From contig JAMPFD010000002.1 of NCBI GenBank assembly GCA_023664625.1, forward strand, positions 62,001 to 126,000: 64,000 bases of DNA, written 5' to 3'. The notes beneath the pieces are model-generated. The model saw nothing but the letters and a program-made list of their open reading frames with translations. It did no database searches and was not told the DNA's origin. A program made the position numbers and the translations under genes. The stretch comes from Bacillota bacterium. GTDB taxonomy: Bacteria > Bacteroidota > Bacteroidia > Bacteroidales > Bacteroidaceae. Shown here one piece after another: positions 26,150-35,563 of the stretch (positions are counted from its first letter, which is position 1; every line of letters begins with the position of its first letter).

Positions 26150-26629
26150 TTAAAGTTTCTCCAAAAGGACAACGGCATAGGCGGATATGCCCTCTTCCCT
26201 GCCGGTGAAGCCGAGTTTTTCTGTTGTCGTCGCCTTGATGGAAATATCTTCTTCGTCACACTCAAGAACTTCGGCAAGGCATTTTTTCATTGCAGGGACA
26301 TGAGGATTGAGTTTCGGACGCTCAGCACAGACAGTGGCATCAATATTCCCGAGCCTATATCCTTTTCCTGTAATAAGGTCACGTGTCTTACGCAGGAGTA
26401 TCTTTGAGTCTATACCAGCGGTCTCTGCTGCCGTGTCAGGAAAGTGGAAACCTATATCACGCATGTTCGCGGCACCGAGCATGGCATCGCAAATGGCATG
26501 TATCAGCACATCGGCATCACTGTGGCCGAGAAGTCCGAGAATATGTTCAATCTTTATTCCGCCGAGCCAAAGGTCACGGCCTTCAACAAGTTTATGGACA
26601 TCAAAGCCCATTCCTACACGGATTTTCAT
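26150..26629 (-). CDS. ispF: 2-C-methyl-D-erythritol 2,4-cyclodiphosphate synthase
   Basis: 159 residues, normal length. Zinc ligands D10 and H12 (GFDVHK) and H44 (VLIHA), the GHSDAD loop at 35-40 and the KATTTEKLGFTGR motif near 133 identify IspF. It converts CDP-methylerythritol 2-phosphate to the cyclic diphosphate in the MEP isoprenoid pathway in the cytosol. It is preceded by the porV terminator, so it likely has its own promoter, which I could not define. Confidence 0.96.
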   Translation of the reverse strand: MKIRVGMGFDVHKLVEGRDLWLGGIKIEHILGLLGHSDADVLIHAICDAMLGAANMRDIGFHFPDTAAETAGIDSKILLRKTRDLITGKGYRLGNIDATVCAERPKLNPHVPAMKKCLAEVLECDEEDISIKATTTEKLGFTGREEGISAYAVVLLEKL

Positions 26630-26696
26630 GTTCTTATTTCTTATTTTTACTTTATTCTTGCGTGATAGGTGATAAGGGTCTCATACGCAAAGTACG

Positions 26697-26750
26697 AACA
26701 AAAAAGGATTTGTCCGGCAGAAGCATCAGCGTCTGCCAAACAAATCCTTT
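26697..26750 (-). terminator. Terminator overlapping the end of porV
   Basis: 16-bp stem GGATTTGTTTGGCAGA (26747-26732) pairing with 26721-26706 on the minus strand, then TTTTTTGTT. The 5' arm encodes the last codons of porV and the loop holds the TGA, so coding and termination signals are merged. Confidence 0.8.
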
Positions 26751-27910
26751 ATTCCGTCCATGTCAAATGCGAGTGAGAAACGTAATGTCTGGTCAAGCGG
26801 ACTGGTCTTTGCCTTGGAGATGACATAGCCCACGTCAAGCGAGAAGACATTCATTTTGAATCCAGCACCGAGAGTATAGTATTTTCTGTTGCCCTTGCTC
26901 TCCGCCTCATGATGATAGCCGGCACGTAGAGAGAACTTGTCATTGTATACATATTCTGCACCGACACTCCACTGTATTTCCTCCAGTTCCTCTTTAAAAC
27001 CGCCGGGAGCGTCGGAAAAACTTTTGAACATTCCCGAAATCGAGCCTATGTCATAATAAACCTCATCCGCATATTCTTCAAGGGTTGCGGCCGTTGTCTC
27101 GCCGTTAGCCTTGGCCTCCTCATACTTCACGGTGGAGGGATAGGAAGGGACAAGAAGTTTATTGGCATCGGCTGCAATGGTGAAGCGGTTGTATTCATTG
27201 ATAGGAATCATGAGCGAGGCTCCCAATCTGAGATTGGTAGGTATAAACTCTGAGCGCGTGGAACCTCCGAAAGTTATCTTTGAACCGATATTGGAGACAT
27301 TGAGACCAAGGCCGAGCTGGCATTCGCGGCTTCCGAGATTAATGTAGTCCTGGTAGTAGCAGGCGATGTCGGCCCCAAAGGCTCCCGCAGCAGATGTTTC
27401 TTCCGTCTGGCTATATGACATATCGGAACGGAGGTAGCGCACGGCGGCTGCAAGGGAAAACTTCTGGCTGAGCATCATGGAGTATGCCACATCGACTGAC
27501 ATCTCGTAAGGCTTTATCGACATATCGTCATTACCGTCGAAGAAAACCTCACCAAGAGAGAAGTAGCGTATTGAGCCTGAGATGGCGGAATACTCACCGA
27601 TGCGGTAGTAGCCTGCAAGATATGCAATATCCATATCTCCCACAAGCTGGCGCAGCCATGGAGTATAGTTAAGCGAGACTCCTGCCCTTGAGATACAGAA
27701 TGGATATTTTGCAGGGTTCCAATACTGTGAGGCAACGTCCGGATCTGTTGCCGCACCTACATCGCCCAATCCGCCGCCACGGGCATCAGGAGCGATGGTC
27801 TGTGAGACAAGGGCTGTATGAATGGGGTTGAACATGCTCCGCTTTTCATCGGCAGAGGCGGTCAGAACCATTATCAGGAGAATGAATAACGTGACTGTTT
27901 TCTTTGTCAT
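26726..27910 (-). CDS. porV: Type IX secretion outer-membrane shuttle protein PorV (LptO)
   Basis: 394 residues with a signal peptide at about 1-20 (ending TASA). The mature start (FNPIHTALVSQTIAPDARGGGLGDVGAATDPDVASQYWNPAKY) is characteristic of PorV and its PorQ relative, both FadL-like outer-membrane barrels; the later alternating strands and terminal aromatic residues suit a barrel. PorV carries cargo from the SprA translocon to the PorU attachment complex. It follows porU by 113 bp, the order seen in other Bacteroidota. Two genes in this window have tails of the matching cargo type. Confidence 0.9.
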   Translation of the reverse strand: MTKKTVTLFILLIMVLTASADEKRSMFNPIHTALVSQTIAPDARGGGLGDVGAATDPDVASQYWNPAKYPFCISRAGVSLNYTPWLRQLVGDMDIAYLAGYYRIGEYSAISGSIRYFSLGEVFFDGNDDMSIKPYEMSVDVAYSMMLSQKFSLAAAVRYLRSDMSYSQTEETSAAGAFGADIACYYQDYINLGSRECQLGLGLNVSNIGSKITFGGSTRSEFIPTNLRLGASLMIPINEYNRFTIAADANKLLVPSYPSTVKYEEAKANGETTAATLEEYADEVYYDIGSISGMFKSFSDAPGGFKEELEEIQWSVGAEYVYNDKFSLRAGYHHEAESKGNRKYYTLGAGFKMNVFSLDVGYVISKAKTSPLDQTLRFSLAFDMDGIKDLFGRR

Positions 27911-28023
27911 TTGTATATAGTATTATATTATTTTGCTTTTGTATCATAACTCTCTGTCACATCATCACTCACATATACAGATATGCGCAATTACTGCAAA
28001 CGGGGAGATGCGTAACGGGAAGA

Positions 28024-31000
28024 TCAGTCGCTGAGCACAACGATCTTCTTTGCCTTTGTCGTTTTATAGCCTCCGTCATTGGCCAGACGGGCACGATAGA
28101 GATAGACTCCGGTTGCAAGGCGGCATCCGCCTGAGATACTGCCGTCCCAGTCTATACGGGAGGTTGCAGTGTCCGAGCCTGAGATTTCGGAGATTCTGTG
28201 TAAGAGACGGCCACTCATATCAAAGATTTCTATATCTATCTCAACTGGCGAACCTGCACGGTCGTGTGACACTATGAACGAAGTTACCTCACGGACAGGA
28301 TTCTTTGTGGCATAGACATCCAGATAGTCAGGGGCAAGTCCTTTCACGACATTGAATGACAATGTCGTCGTCGACGGGTTGTTAAGTATGTCCCAGGCAC
28401 GGAAACGGAGGGTATGGTGTCCCTCTGTCAGTTCGGGAATGCTGAAATGTACTGCACCGGAGGTGTATTTTCCGAAATCATACTGGAAATAATCATTAAG
28501 ATTATATGTCCTTGACGCATCACTGTCAATTGTCAGCTGCATATCATGTCCGATGCCTGCCCCGGAGGCATTGATACCGTCATTATCCCTTATCTCTCCT
28601 ACAAAATAAGGAGTGGAGTTGACATCTCCGCCATTTACGAACATCGGTGAATTAAGATAACAATAGAGGGAAGGACCTATTGAGTCATTGAACACCTCTT
28701 CCGTTCCGCCAATCAGGAAGCGGTCGGACTCTCCGTTGGCGACAATGGATGCGTCACCGTTATAGGCGAACATCGTTATAAGTCCGTTAAGGTCCGAGTA
28801 ATTTATATCTCTCGGCACGACAAAATTTATCATGAACCTACCCTTCCGCACACTGTCCGTTCCTGAATAGAGTATCTTAGTCCTGTCAGTATATTGGAAC
28901 GGGGAGTCATCTGAATTGCCAAGAGTTGTACAAAGCTCAGCATTGTCACGGATGGTGACAGATATACGTCCGTAAAAATCCTCCACGGTATCACCGTCTT
29001 TGACGACACTTCCCACAACACGCACCTTGCCATTGGCATGAATTGCCGGCATCTCGTCTCCTGAAACATCTATATCGTTGATGCTTTCCACGACACACTT
29101 GTACAAAGGAACATTGAGAGCAAGTGCCGGATCGCCAAGCAGAGAATAGTGAAGCTTATTGATTGTCAGGTCACGGTTTGATGTGACGAGCTTTGTTTTG
29201 GCAATTCTGTTCGCCTCGCCCAAAGTCGTTCTCTTGCCGTCATTGACCGTCAGGAGTGCATCCACAAACTCTTCGTTCATGTATCGGTTATAGTAGGCAA
29301 GCACAGTTCGTGTCGTTCCAAAGAACGCAACGCCTCCACCCTTTTCATTATTGACCACCATCTCACCTATCGTCGACGCATTTCCGTCAAACGGGCCGAC
29401 ATCGCAAGAGGCCGTGATCCATAACGGAAGGTTGGCGTTTCGGAAATCTGCAAAGTCCGTAAGTCGCAGCACATATTCGTGTGATATGGATTCCGGGGCG
29501 CCATGGCCGGCATAATCAATTATGAGCGCGCCGGCTTTCTGCTGCGCCTTGATGACTGTCTCGACATCAGGGTATCTGTTCCCGGTAGCCGAAACGACAC
29601 GGCTGTAGGCATCCCAATAAACCTTACGCACATCATAGCCCGGGAAATCCGAGATGACACCGTCAGCAACAAAGTTCACATCACGCATGTGCATATTGCC
29701 GTCTCCGTCGTCTCCAAGAAACATTATTGTATTCTGCCAGTCACCGACATTACTGTTTTCGGCATAGGATATCGTCTTGTCGACAAGCACTTTCGCCTCT
29801 GCCGGCGTCGTGACAGGGAATCTTCCGATTGCTATATCAGGAGTTCCCGTATACGAACTGTTACGGGCAAGTGCCTCGTTGTCGTCAAGCATTGCTACAA
29901 AATCGTCGGAAACCAAACAGTATTCGGCATTGTATGAGTTCTCACTCTCAAAGCACAGAAGCAGGTTGTCTGCATTTTCACCCCTGCATCCCTGTGAGAG
30001 AAGGCGGTTATCCCACTTACTGTCTCCGAAAAGAAGAAGGTACTTGGGATACTTTTCACTGTCGCCACGGTCATAAAGCATCTTCATATAACGACGATAG
30101 GCAGAGACATCAGGCGTTCCGCTTGAGAATTCGTTATACAGTTCATCAGCAGGAACGATACGGACGGAGATATTATCATGCCGCTCATGATGGTCTTTCA
30201 GACGCGCAGCCTGTTCAAGCAGGGTCTGGGAAGTCGGTATTATTATTGTCATGTCAACTATTGAGTCGCCATGATGGTCTTGGTTCATGATTCTATAAAC
30301 GTACTCTGCCGCCGGGAAAGAAGCATTTTGCAAGTCAGGTGCAGGACGCGGAACAGACGTGCGAAGAGATATATAGTCAAGACGCAAGGGGCCTCCTGAA
30401 AGGCATGTCAGGGTAACGGTGTCAGTAGGCTGGGTTTCCACATTATATGTCACGGAAGTAAACATCGCCTTGTCATACTTTGCTGATAAGGAAATGTCAC
30501 CTACAGGATATTCCGTTCCATTGACCGTTAGGCGGAAAGTACTGTTCGTGCCAGCCGTAACACAGGCTGTCAGCACTCCCGCAGTGGCATCTCCGGGCGT
30601 TTCCAGCAGATAAGTCCTGCTCCCGCCGAGAGGTATGGTCGCCGATTCGACAAGATTACGTCCTCCTTCATACCATGCATATTCATCCACCTCATACAGG
30701 CTGTGATAATCATCTGCTGCAGGATAATTGGTCTCCAGCAACTGGGCATCGCTCACAAGAAGAGGTTCTTCGTCCGACTGGGTAATGAAATAATAGCCTT
30801 TGTCTGAATAAGGATTCCGCGTCCGTACATTGGACGACACGCTTTCCCAAGACACCGGCCCCTTGCCATAGAACAGTCGTTTGCCATTCACCATGCATGA
30901 AGGCACTTCGTGCAAATCATCTGTCTCCATGATATAGTCGGGCGAGAGAGTCTCCGGCACAAGGTTGCCGCCATAACCGTAAATCTTCACCTTATTAATA

Positions 31001-31575
31001 TCCGTGAAGCCCGCCCTGCGCACCACGTCTTCCGTAAGCTGGCAGAAACCGGTGGCAGGTACGGCAATCTTTGCCCACGAGCCTTCACGTAATACAGAAT
31101 GGGCTGCATAACGGCCTGTGGCATCAAGTTCTGCCGAGGTACGGCGTATCACATTGGCTTTTGCCTTTGAAGAACGGTTCTTTGGAAAAGCTTCAACCTT
31201 CAGCATAAAGCTGACAAGAAACTGATACTTTCCGTTGCGGAAGACTATCGGTGTAAGCGAGAAGAGCATTGAAGGGGATTTCCTGCTGACAAGGACTGTC
31301 TGCCGGACATCTGGAAGAGCAGGCGGGAGCTGTCCCGCCAGACGGTTATAACTGTCTACGTCTTTCTGCGGCATGTCCAGGAATTCAGGGTAAAGGATTT
31401 CACAGACATAGACCGAATCCTCATAATCGGGCGGCAGCGGCATATTGTGCCCCACCCTCGGCAACATGGAGTCAACATTGACATCCTCTGCCGTGAGGTT
31501 AAAAAAACGCTGTGCTCCGACGGCATCCGCCATCAGAACAAGCAGTGGAACCAATATGTAGCGTGCTGCTTTCAT
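28024..31575 (-). CDS. porU: Type IX secretion sortase PorU
   Basis: 1183 residues. N-terminal signal, a beta-rich prodomain, then a gingipain-type (C25) peptidase domain with the catalytic histidine in IIDYAGHGAPES and cysteine in WITASCDVGPFDG. A C-terminal immunoglobulin-like region ends with a type IX CTD (VEIDIEIFDMSGRLL...GVYLYRARL). PorU removes CTD signals and attaches cargo to anionic lipopolysaccharide at the surface. It lies 14 bp upstream-to-downstream of the FAH-family gene's stop and just before porV, forming a compact unit. Confidence 0.93.
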   Translation of the reverse strand: MKAARYILVPLLVLMADAVGAQRFFNLTAEDVNVDSMLPRVGHNMPLPPDYEDSVYVCEILYPEFLDMPQKDVDSYNRLAGQLPPALPDVRQTVLVSRKSPSMLFSLTPIVFRNGKYQFLVSFMLKVEAFPKNRSSKAKANVIRRTSAELDATGRYAAHSVLREGSWAKIAVPATGFCQLTEDVVRRAGFTDINKVKIYGYGGNLVPETLSPDYIMETDDLHEVPSCMVNGKRLFYGKGPVSWESVSSNVRTRNPYSDKGYYFITQSDEEPLLVSDAQLLETNYPAADDYHSLYEVDEYAWYEGGRNLVESATIPLGGSRTYLLETPGDATAGVLTACVTAGTNSTFRLTVNGTEYPVGDISLSAKYDKAMFTSVTYNVETQPTDTVTLTCLSGGPLRLDYISLRTSVPRPAPDLQNASFPAAEYVYRIMNQDHHGDSIVDMTIIIPTSQTLLEQAARLKDHHERHDNISVRIVPADELYNEFSSGTPDVSAYRRYMKMLYDRGDSEKYPKYLLLFGDSKWDNRLLSQGCRGENADNLLLCFESENSYNAEYCLVSDDFVAMLDDNEALARNSSYTGTPDIAIGRFPVTTPAEAKVLVDKTISYAENSNVGDWQNTIMFLGDDGDGNMHMRDVNFVADGVISDFPGYDVRKVYWDAYSRVVSATGNRYPDVETVIKAQQKAGALIIDYAGHGAPESISHEYVLRLTDFADFRNANLPLWITASCDVGPFDGNASTIGEMVVNNEKGGGVAFFGTTRTVLAYYNRYMNEEFVDALLTVNDGKRTTLGEANRIAKTKLVTSNRDLTINKLHYSLLGDPALALNVPLYKCVVESINDIDVSGDEMPAIHANGKVRVVGSVVKDGDTVEDFYGRISVTIRDNAELCTTLGNSDDSPFQYTDRTKILYSGTDSVRKGRFMINFVVPRDINYSDLNGLITMFAYNGDASIVANGESDRFLIGGTEEVFNDSIGPSLYCYLNSPMFVNGGDVNSTPYFVGEIRDNDGINASGAGIGHDMQLTIDSDASRTYNLNDYFQYDFGKYTSGAVHFSIPELTEGHHTLRFRAWDILNNPSTTTLSFNVVKGLAPDYLDVYATKNPVREVTSFIVSHDRAGSPVEIDIEIFDMSGRLLHRISEISGSDTATSRIDWDGSISGGCRLATGVYLYRARLANDGGYKTTKAKKIVVLSD

Positions 31576-31588
31576 TTTCTATCTGAAC

Positions 31589-32227
31589 CTATTTTACATG
31601 GAAATCAAGAACTTTCCGGCCTTCAAGGCATCCTTCAAGATGATTGCCTATACTGACGGGACCTACACCTGCCGGCGTACCGGTATACAGGAGGTCTCCT
31701 GTCTTCAGTGTAAAGTACTGTGATATGTATGCAACAAGGCGGTCAACGGTATGAATCATATCCGAAGAGCATCCTTCCTGAACAGTCTTACCGTCAATAT
31801 CAAGATTAAAATGTATTCCTTGAATGTCAAGGAACCTTTCTTTCTCAACGAACTCCCCTATAACAGCTGAGCCGTCAAAGCCCTTGCATATTTCCCATGG
31901 CCGTCCTTCCTCACGCAATTTCTTCTGCAATTCACGGGCCGTAAAGTCAACACCGACTGTGACAGCATCATAATAGCGGTGGGCGAAACGCTCAGGAATG
32001 CTCTTGCCGAGACGGCAGATACGCACCACCAGTTCTGTCTCATAATCAATCTGTCCCATGAATTCCGGAAGGAAAAACGGTTTACCGTCTTTCAGCAAAG
32101 CGGAGTCCGTCTTTGTGAATATGACAGGATCGCGTTCTGCGGAATCACTTGCACTCTGCTGTAATAACGCAGTTTTTATCTCTTTATTGTGTAAGGCATA
32201 ATTCATGCCAACTGCAAATATCTTCAT
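31589..32227 (-). CDS. Fumarylacetoacetate hydrolase family protein
   Basis: 212 residues, the size of the short FAH-family proteins. Start MKIFAVGMNYALHNKEI and the metal-binding core are typical: E in DYETELVVRI, then VGVDFTARELQKK and the C-terminal KTGDLLYTGTPAGVGPV. Members hydrolyse or decarboxylate acylpyruvates and oxaloacetate; the true substrate is unclear. It stands between the tsf terminator and porU, and its ATG is only 7 bp from that terminator, so a start inside the hairpin region or read-through seems needed. Confidence 0.9.
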   Translation of the reverse strand: MKIFAVGMNYALHNKEIKTALLQQSASDSAERDPVIFTKTDSALLKDGKPFFLPEFMGQIDYETELVVRICRLGKSIPERFAHRYYDAVTVGVDFTARELQKKLREEGRPWEICKGFDGSAVIGEFVEKERFLDIQGIHFNLDIDGKTVQEGCSSDMIHTVDRLVAYISQYFTLKTGDLLYTGTPAGVGPVSIGNHLEGCLEGRKVLDFHVK

Positions 32228-32233
32228 ATCTAT

Positions 32234-32268
32234 GAAAAAAGCGTCAGCACCAATATGGCACTGACGCG
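32234..32268 (-). terminator. Terminator after tsf
   Basis: Minus strand: GCGTCAGTGCC (32267-32257) pairs with GGTGCTGACGC (32251-32241) including two G-T pairs, then TTTTTTC. It ends 7 bp before the FAH-family ATG. A second hairpin GGGAACC/GGTTCCC (32290-32307) lies between it and tsf. Confidence 0.75.
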
Positions 32269-32384
32269 GATATTTTGTTTCAACAAGGTGGGAACCAGAC
32301 GGTTCCCGGCCTCTATAATCTCAACTGGTCCGATTCTGGAAATTCAGCCATAATGGCATATCTTTTCAGAATCCTCACGGCAGA

Positions 32385-33377
32385 TTAGTCTGCCTGAAGA
32401 GTGAAACGCTTGAAAGCCACCACGGTAAGGTCCTTGTCTGCGGCCTGAAGATACTGTGCGACAGTCTGCTTTGAATCCTGGATGAACTCCTGATTGAGGA
32501 GGCAAGATTCCTTAAAGAACTTGTTCACACGACCCTTGGCGATGTTCTCAATCATCTGCATATTGAGGCTTGCAGCCTTCTCTGCAGAGACAGTTGCGAT
32601 GATTTCCTTGGCCTTGGCAACGTCCTCAGCTGTAATCCAGCCCTTGCCCATGTTTGACTCCATGTGATCTTCTGAGTCAACGTGTGCAGGATTGATGCCT
32701 GCCTTCTTCAAGGCAGCCTCAACAGCCTTGTGAACCTGCTCCTGCTTTGACTTCTCGACAGCCACATTGTACTCCTCGTCAATAGTGGCCTGTGGTACAG
32801 ACTTCTCGTCAAGGGCAACAGGATTCATGGCAGCAACCTGCATTGCCACTGCATGAGCCTGCTCCGCAGCCGGCTTGTTGGTCTGTACGAGTGTACAGAG
32901 GCCGTTGCGGTTCATGTGGTTGTAAGCATCGATATTGTCACCTTCAAGGAACATATATCCGTCAAGCTCCATCTTCTCACCTGTAACACCGGAACGTTCT
33001 ACGACAGCGTCAGCGACTTTCTGTCCGTTAGCGAGTGTGAGGTTGGACACCTCTTCTACAGACTGAGCCTTTGCTGCAACGGCAGCATCAAGGATATCCT
33101 GTGTCAGTTTAATATAGTCTGCGCCATTTGCAACGAAGTCTGTCTCACACTTCAAAGCGATGATAGCAGCGAAGCCCTCACCGACTTTGGCAAGCACGCA
33201 ACCGTTTGATGTCTCACGGTCAGCACGCTTTGCTGCGATAGCCTGACCTTTCTGGCGGAGGATATCCTTAGCCTTGTCCATATCGCCCTCAGCCTCTGTG
33301 AGAGCTTTCTTAACATCAGCAAGACCAGCACCGGTCATGGCGCGGAGCTTTTTGATGTCTTCCATTGATACAGCCAT
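32385..33377 (-). CDS. tsf: Elongation factor Ts
   Basis: 330 residues from the ATG at 33377 (MAVSMEDIKKLRAMTGAGLADVKKAL), the classic EF-Ts N-terminus. A longer in-frame start at 33764 would run through a T-rich hairpin and part of rpsB in another frame, so I reject it. It has the UBA-like N-terminal domain, the core KCETDFVANG motif and a central dimerisation region; 330 residues is usual in Bacteroidota. It recycles EF-Tu by nucleotide exchange. It follows rpsB across an 85-bp spacer with a strong hairpin. Confidence 0.95.
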   Translation of the reverse strand: MAVSMEDIKKLRAMTGAGLADVKKALTEAEGDMDKAKDILRQKGQAIAAKRADRETSNGCVLAKVGEGFAAIIALKCETDFVANGADYIKLTQDILDAAVAAKAQSVEEVSNLTLANGQKVADAVVERSGVTGEKMELDGYMFLEGDNIDAYNHMNRNGLCTLVQTNKPAAEQAHAVAMQVAAMNPVALDEKSVPQATIDEEYNVAVEKSKQEQVHKAVEAALKKAGINPAHVDSEDHMESNMGKGWITAEDVAKAKEIIATVSAEKAASLNMQMIENIAKGRVNKFFKESCLLNQEFIQDSKQTVAQYLQAADKDLTVVAFKRFTLQAD

Positions 33378-33405
33378 TGTATTTCTTTTATTTAATGGGT
33401 TAAGA

Positions 33406-33446
33406 AGATGTAAAGATGCAAAACTTTTTTTTGCATCTTTACATCT
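33406..33446 (-). other. Strong hairpin between rpsB and tsf
   Basis: Perfect 18-bp inverted repeat (33406-33423 with 33429-33446) around a 5-base loop. The arms read AGATGTAAAGATGCAAAA. The T run falls inside the loop rather than after the stem, so it may be a partial attenuator or processing site adjusting the rpsB:tsf ratio. Confidence 0.7.
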
Positions 33447-33462
33447 GTCTGTATTAAAAATA

Positions 33463-34260
33463 TTACTCAGCAGTTGCCTCTGCTTCAGCCTTGCGTGCAC
33501 GTCCTGCGCGCTTCTTTCCCTCTGCAGCTTCCTCAGCCTGCTCTGCAGCAGCCTTCTCGTCAGCCTTCTCAGCCTTGCGCTCCTCAAGACCCTCTGCAAT
33601 TGCCTGGCAGCAAGCTCCGAGGATAGCGTTGACAGAGTCCTTGGCGTCATCGTTTGCCGGGATTGGGAAGTTAACCTTGTTAGGGTCAGAGTTTGTATCG
33701 CAGATGGCAAACACAGGGATACCCAGACGATGTGCCTCAGCAATAGCGATGTGCTCCTTTGCAACGTCGATAACGAACAGTGCTGACGGGAGACGTGTCA
33801 GGTCAGCGATAGAACCGAGGTTCTTCTCAAGCTTTGCACGCTGGCGTGAGATCTGAAGAAGTTCACGCTTGGAGAGGTTTGAGAATGTACCGTCAGCCAT
33901 CATCTTATCGATGTTCGTCATTTTCTTGATAGCCTTACGTATTGTAGGGAAGTTAGTGAGCATACCGCCCGCCCAACGTTCGTTGACGTATGGCATGTTT
34001 ACGCTTGCTGCCTTCTCGGCAACAATGTCCTTAGCCTGTTTTTTAGTAGCGACGAACAGGATTTTCTTTCCTGACTTTGCAATCTGCTTGAGAGCCTCTG
34101 CTGCAGTGTCTGTCATAGCGACAGTCTTGTGCAGGTCTATGATATGAATGCCGTTACGCTCCATGAAGATATAAGGAGCCATAGCCGGGTTCCACTTGCG
34201 GCGGAGGTGTCCGAAATGACAGCCTGCCTGAAGTAACTGGTCAAAATTTGTTCTTGCCAT
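33463..34260 (-). CDS. rpsB: 30S ribosomal protein uS2
   Basis: 265 residues. N-terminal NFDQLLQAGCHFGHLRRKWNPAMAPYI, then the FVATKKQAKDIV and YVNERWAGGMLTNF motifs and PSALFVIDVAKEHIAIAEA identify uS2. The last 35 residues form a charged, Ala/Glu/Lys-rich extension (EEAAEGKKRAGRARKAEAEA), common in Bacteroidota. It lies between rpsI and tsf in a conserved order. Confidence 0.97.
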   Translation of the reverse strand: MARTNFDQLLQAGCHFGHLRRKWNPAMAPYIFMERNGIHIIDLHKTVAMTDTAAEALKQIAKSGKKILFVATKKQAKDIVAEKAASVNMPYVNERWAGGMLTNFPTIRKAIKKMTNIDKMMADGTFSNLSKRELLQISRQRAKLEKNLGSIADLTRLPSALFVIDVAKEHIAIAEAHRLGIPVFAICDTNSDPNKVNFPIPANDDAKDSVNAILGACCQAIAEGLEERKAEKADEKAAAEQAEEAAEGKKRAGRARKAEAEATAE

Positions 34261-34407
34261 TTTTCTGAATTTGTTTACGTTCTTTTTAATTCTTTGTTAG
34301 AATCAGCCGACGGGTAGCCTTACGGGTCTCGCCGGTTTAGATGCTAAACTGCCGTTCTCTTCTGAAAAGCCTTTACTATTATATATAATAATGTAAATCT
34401 TCCCGGT
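34261..34407 (-). promoter_or_regulatory. Possible uS2 leader
   Basis: The 147-bp spacer before rpsB folds into small hairpins on the minus strand, for example GTTTAGCATCTAAAC (about 34350) and ATTCT/AGAAT next to the start. A ribosomal-protein autoregulatory leader is plausible but not proven. Confidence 0.35.
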
Positions 34408-34794
34408 TTAACGCTTAGAGAACTGGAAGCGGCGGCGTGCCTTCGGCTGGCCCGGCTTCTTACGCTCTACAGAACGTGCGTCGCGTGTGACGAAGCCTGC
34501 TGCGCGGAGAGCCTTCTTGTCATCGGCGTTGATCTTGATGAGTGCGCGTGCGATAGCGAGGCGGAGAGCCTGGCTCTGGCCTGTAAAGCCGCCACCGTCA
34601 AGGTTAGCCTTGATGTCATACTTCTCTGCTACCTCAAGGAGCTGAAGTGGCTGCTTAACCACGTACTGGAGGATAGCTGATGGGAAGTACTCTGTTAATT
34701 CCTTCTTGTTGATTGTGATCTTGCCTGTACCTTCTGTGAGATACACACGAGCTACAGAGCTCTTACGGCGACCGAGTGCATTAATCTGTTCCAT
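34408..34794 (-). CDS. rpsI: 30S ribosomal protein uS9
   Basis: 128 residues. Starts MEQINALGRRKSSVARVYL and ends with the basic ARRRFQFSKR tail that reaches the decoding site, both diagnostic of uS9. It is separated from rplM by 13 bp, the standard rplM-rpsI pair. Confidence 0.97.
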   Translation of the reverse strand: MEQINALGRRKSSVARVYLTEGTGKITINKKELTEYFPSAILQYVVKQPLQLLEVAEKYDIKANLDGGGFTGQSQALRLAIARALIKINADDKKALRAAGFVTRDARSVERKKPGQPKARRRFQFSKR

Positions 34795-34807
34795 CTTTAC
34801 CTGCTAA

Positions 34808-35269
34808 TTATTTGTACTGGTTAATATCAATAGCCTTTGGCTGCTGAGCCTGCTGCTGGTGCTCTGTTCCCTCGTAGACATAGAGGTTGTTGAGCAGATG
34901 ACGGCCGAGCGGACCCTTCGGGAGCATACCCTTCACTGCATGACGGAGCATTTTCTCCACACCGTCCTTCTTTGTACGGAGCTGTGCCGGAGTAGAGAAA
35001 CGCTGTCCACCAGGATAGCCTGTGTAACGTGTGTAGACTTTGTCTGTCTCCTTTTTGCCGGTGAAAACGACCTTAGCGGCATTGATGATGATAACGTTGT
35101 CACCACAATCTACATGAGGGGTGAAGTTTGGCTTGTACTTACCGCGGATGAGCTTAGCCACCTTTGAAGCGAGACGACCAACAACCTGGTCTGTTGCGTC
35201 AACCACAACCCACTCCTTCTTAGCTGTCTCCTTGTTCGCGGAAATAGTCTTGTAACTTAAAGTGTTCAT
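34808..35269 (-). CDS. rplM: 50S ribosomal protein uL13
   Basis: 153 residues from the ATG at 35269 (MNTLSYKTISANKETAKKEW), the usual L13 start. An in-frame ATG at 35332 would add 21 residues without family support. Motifs VVDATDQVVGRLAS and the VVFTGKK/RYTGYPGG segment identify uL13. It is first in the rplM-rpsI-rpsB-tsf unit. Confidence 0.96.
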   Translation of the reverse strand: MNTLSYKTISANKETAKKEWVVVDATDQVVGRLASKVAKLIRGKYKPNFTPHVDCGDNVIIINAAKVVFTGKKETDKVYTRYTGYPGGQRFSTPAQLRTKKDGVEKMLRHAVKGMLPKGPLGRHLLNNLYVYEGTEHQQQAQQPKAIDINQYK

Positions 35270-35415
35270 TTCTTCAATTAAAATATTACTACTAAAAAAC
35301 GTTCTTCTGTGCGCAGATTCCCTAACCGCCATGCACGGCCAAATGCATGACTATTAACACTACGGCACAAGGAGGCTCTAAGAAAACCTCCAGGCATAAT
35401 CGGACTGCAAAGTTA
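35270..35415 (-). promoter_or_regulatory. Promoter and leader of the ribosomal unit
   Basis: -7 box TAACTTTG at 35415-35408; the -33 region is weak (TGTA). The leader of about 130 bases holds a GGAGG/CCTCC hairpin at 35371-35391 on the minus strand, which could be an uL13 autoregulatory structure. Confidence 0.5.
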
Positions 35416-35563
35416 CAACTTTTAAAAGAGTTTCGTACATTTTTATATACACAGATAACAAACTTTTAAATTTAAATAACAATTATCTTATCAAAATGAC
35501 TTCCAATATACAGGCAGACAGACATGAATTCACTATCAATATCAGGTCATATCATAAGTAACC

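Noticed and set aside
33378..33764. Upstream extension of tsf
   Set aside because: The extension crosses the rpsB-tsf hairpin and rpsB in another frame; the EF-Ts N-terminus starts at 33377.
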